From Polytrichum commune (lineage: Eukaryota > Streptophyta > Polytrichopsida > Polytrichales > Polytrichaceae): a DNA stretch of 64,000 nucleotides. The position numbers and the translations under genes are program-made. Below are positions 61,163 to 64,000 of the stretch, in pieces; the first letter of the stretch is position 1; every line of letters starts with the position of its first letter. The DNA is taken from positions 61,273,554 to 61,337,553 of the forward strand of contig OX485803.1 in NCBI GenBank assembly GCA_950295325.1, in the 5' to 3' direction. Under the pieces are notes generated by a model. The model made no database searches. It had not been told where the DNA came from and saw only the letters and a list, made by a program, of their open reading frames with translations.

Positions 61163-62287
61163 AGGACCCGTTTACACTATGGACCATGAAGTTGGACTAG
61201 GGCTTTGCAAGGCAGTTGATTGGTTGTTGGAGTTGTCATGAGACAACTTCGGTCTACACCAAGGAAAAAATGGCAGAGGGACCATGAAGGTCAAGGTCCC
61301 CAAAATACAATTTTAAGGCCTAAGAAATGCACTGACATGGTCCAACAGGTTTTGCGGTGAGAGAGGCTAGAGAGGTGGTCTGGTAGGAGAAAGCAAGGGC
61401 CCATGGCTAAGAAATGCCCTTTTAATAAAAATTTAATGAATCTACCCTCATGTGCCTTATTCATATCATAGCCCATGAGACATACCATTACTACCTTGCC
61501 CTATCCATTAAACCGGCTCCCATGTGTTTCACCAAACAACGTGGGACATCTAGAACTTAAGAATTTGAGTGCAGATGTGTTTTTTGCTTTACCAACTGCA
61601 ATGTTTGGAATTTGGGGGTTTTTAATATACCTTTGGAAAGGTCATGAAAATACCTTTCCAACGGTATATTACACATCCCAAAACTTTTTAAGATTACAGT
61701 TGCAAAATGAAAAAGAAAAAGCTATAATCATTTAGTGACTATAGATCAGGGCGGTCAAAAGAACCGCAATGGGAAATCTTCTAACACTAATTTTCAAAAA
61801 ATTAAACTTTAGTGTTGAGCAAGATAGGGTGGTAACAACATTAAATGTAATAAAACACTAAAAAGCTTATTTAGTGTAGTGACAACACAAGGTACATGTC
61901 ACATGTAAATTACATTGATCATGTACAAATTAAATCGCTCATATTTTGTGAAAATTGTTGTGAGAAGATTTGCAAGCCACATCTTCGACACATTTAACAA
62001 GAAGTGAAGACAAAGAAGCCCAAGAGAAGACAAGAGAGTGGTCAAACTTGAATTTTTCCAAAATTGCCCTTTTTGGGCATGTATTAAAAAAATCAGCACC
62101 TTCACTTTTTGGTGCATGGTCATTCTTCTTGGTCCATATTCGGTTTACACCTAGTGAGGGGCCCAAGACTCTCCAAAACTAATTTTTCATGAAGTCGGAC
62201 CATGGAAGTCGGACCATGAACTCAGACCATTGACAAAGGCCATCTTCCATGGTCGGACTTCATGGTCCATGGTGTAAACTGGCCTTG
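61163..62287 (+). mobile_element. TIR element family D, copy 2
   Basis: The left end 'gtttacactatggaccatga' is inverted at the right end 'tcatggtccatggtgtaaac'. The outer bases are GGACCC... / ...GGCC. The flank 'tga' occurs on both sides, a possible 3-bp target duplication. The interior matches the copy at 23609. About 560 bp between roughly 61441 and 62003 is absent from that copy and may be a separate insertion or be deleted there. No transposase frame. PIF/Harbinger-like ends are only suggestive. Confidence 0.7.
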
Positions 62288-63569
62288 ATTTGCATAATTT
62301 GTATACATCTTTGTCATCAAGCCATAGTTGATGATTTTTTAGATACTTTTACACAGTAATAATGGCAAGTGTTGCAATCTGGTTGGTCATAACATTGTTG
62401 AAGCTTGAGCCGAGTTCTGTTTCCATTTACATAAAGAAACTTAAAAATTCCAGTTGGAATCCTAATGTGCATGCAGCAAGTCACCCCTAATGAGGCATGT
62501 AAGGGCCACTCCACACAAGAGCCAAGAGCCATGACCATGAGATTGTGAGAGCCCGAAAGAAAGTGTCCAAAGGCCGTCCCAAGAGACCTATAAAATCACG
62601 TAGTGTAGTCACGGATCCTCAAGTGTAGTGTGAAGTCATATGTGACCGGGCCCTCATCCAAATGCTATTTCAACGAATTTTTATTCATACATGTCCTCAC
62701 ACATGATAAAATAGAATAAATTAACGGTTGTGAACGTTCAGAGTGCCATGGTCTCCCAGTTTTGTGTTAGGCCTACCTCCAAGAGGTGGTTGTTGAGAAC
62801 AGTCCAAGTGACCATGAAATATGATCCATTCAATGCCATGGAGGAATCCATGCAATCTTTACATGCATCTTGCATTCACATACTCGGTTGGTTCCTCAAG
62901 CATAAGTGTGAAACGAACTTGAACCGGCTCCGCCTTTCCCTCTGATGAGAGTGCTTGAAGTTTAATGGTCATGGGCTCTCAGTCTCGTGTGTGAAGTGGC
63001 CCTTATTCGGCTCACAATCCTTGGCTGACAACTTGGTACCCTAAGCTTCTACAAGGACAAACATGGTACACATGTGCATTACCTTATTACCCCGTCTGCT
63101 CTCTCATGAATCGACCACATAAGCTTTTGTCAAGAAACTTATGATTTAGAAATTGACCCCCCACATGTGTCCGATCCCACATGACTCAAATGCCATGTTC
63201 AATTATGTGATGGTGTTGATAACATTCATAGAAGACTACCATGTTATAGAATCTATTGAAAATTGAGGCATTTCAAAAGAAAGAAATACACATGTGCACG
63301 TAAAAGAAGGCTCATATCAACATTGCAATCAATTTTTGCAAAACATTTTCACTAGGATTAGTCACATATTCCATATAGCACAATTTATGTAGAAATATGG
63401 TGAGGGTATTGCAAATTATTGTAGGATGCGAGAAGGCACATAGACCAGCGTAGGAAGGTGGTACATAATACAAGTGTTAGCATACAATGGAGAGAGTAAT
63501 TAGCTCCTCCCATTATGTAGGTTACGACCAACGTTAACAATCCATATGGGACAACATCACCAATGCAAC
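62288..63569. other. Spacer; probably includes 3' LTR sequence of the copia element
   Basis: Directly beyond the stop codon and purine-rich tract of the copia relic (minus strand), so the 3' LTR should begin near 63575 and run towards lower coordinates. The far end of the LTR could not be recognised. No gene seen. Confidence 0.45.
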
Positions 63570-64000
63570 CTAACACCATCCTCCAATACTCCCATTTTGT
63601 GAGGTGGTATTGTACTCCAACACCATAAATTTACTTAACAACTCATGTCTATCTCTTGCTAAAACCTTTGTTAGAATATCCGCTATTATATATTGCGTTG
63701 GACAATATTCCAACTCTATAACTTTGTTTTTAATCTTTTATTTAATGTAATGGTGTTGCACATTGATATGTTTTGACCTATCATGGTTCGTGGGGTTCTT
63801 AGCAAGAACTATAAAACCTTGGTTGTCGCCTCCTCTTGTACACAACCTACATCTTCCATTAGTTGTTCCAGCCAAATGATTTCCTTCGTGCATTGGCTCG
63901 TTGCCAATATTTTGCCTCCATTGTAGATTGTGTTACTGTTTGTTGTCGTTTGCTATTCCGCAACTTGGCCTCCTCTCCAACAACAACCAAAAAAAAAAAA
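63570..64000 (-). pseudogene. Ty1/copia retrotransposon, RNase H and C-terminal tail, degenerate and cut by the window edge
   Basis: Minus-strand reading in two frames. First: TQSTMEAKY, then TKEIIWLEQLMEDVGC (about 63830-63945). Then, after a frameshift: DNQGFIVLAKNPTNHDRSKH, HHYIK, an in-frame TAA, KVIELEYCPTQYIIADILTK and HELLSKFM, with a stop at 63570-63572. These are the classical copia RNase H landmarks (ST.EAEY, KE..WL, DN..(A/F)I.LA.NP..H.R.KHI, ADI.TK). A purine-rich tract (about 63579-63598, aaaatgggagtattggagga) precedes a TG that could open the 3' LTR. At least one frameshift and one stop make it inactive. The upstream part lies beyond 64000. The A-rich plus-strand end (63989-64000) is at the window edge. 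Confidence 0.88.

Noticed and set aside
1-64000. CRISPR arrays, bacterial operons, rRNA genes
   Set aside because: No array of short direct repeats with unique spacers, no operon-like gene runs and no rRNA-like blocks; the window is plant nuclear DNA.

Overview
This is a gene-poor, AT-rich stretch of nuclear DNA from a land plant. The evidence is two intron-rich plant genes with GT-AG introns, Arabidopsis-type telomere repeats (TTTAGGG) upstream of one of them, a plant beta-1,3-glucanase with a CBM43 domain, a Ty1/copia tail, and dense MITE-like repeats. Only two genes can be supported in 64 kb. The species cannot be fixed from the sequence. The repeat load, and a decayed DUF7869-like element of a kind I associate with non-seed plants, hint at a lycophyte, fern or bryophyte with a large genome, but that is only inference.

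Both genes are on the minus strand and were assembled exon by exon. (1) AAR2, the U5 snRNP / Prp8 assembly factor, runs from 35890 down to 28546 with 13 coding exons and 400 codons; every junction is in phase. Its upstream region has a 64-bp tandem repeat and a telo-box-like TTTAGGG array. Its first and last introns carry repeats. (2) A secreted GH17 glucan endo-1,3-beta-glucosidase with a Pro/Ser/Thr linker and a C-terminal CBM43 (X8) domain runs from 45526 down to 39253 with 7 coding exons and 501 codons. Its introns hold decayed tandem copies of its own third exon and another duplicated segment. The two genes are about 3.4 kb apart with the same orientation and are separate transcription units with unrelated functions: spliceosome assembly in one case, cell wall callose or beta-glucan processing in the other.

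Layout. 1-5.4 kb: interspersed repeats and TIR elements, one with a nested insertion, then a 56-bp tandem repeat. 5.4-10 kb: no recognisable gene. 10-17.7 kb: two near-identical ~485-bp MITEs, each with its own 8-bp target duplication, on either side of a decayed DUF7869-like coding relic at about 14.4-16.7 kb. 17.7-28.5 kb: repeats, including a nested transposon stack (23.2-25.1 kb) and a near-complete foldback hairpin (26.7-27.0 kb). 28.5-36.1 kb: AAR2. 36.1-39 kb: spacer and a second copy of the stack's backbone repeat. 39-45.5 kb: the GH17 gene. 45.5-63.5 kb: spacer with MITEs, hairpins and repeat families. 63.57-64 kb: RNase H tail of a degenerate Ty1/copia element cut by the window edge.
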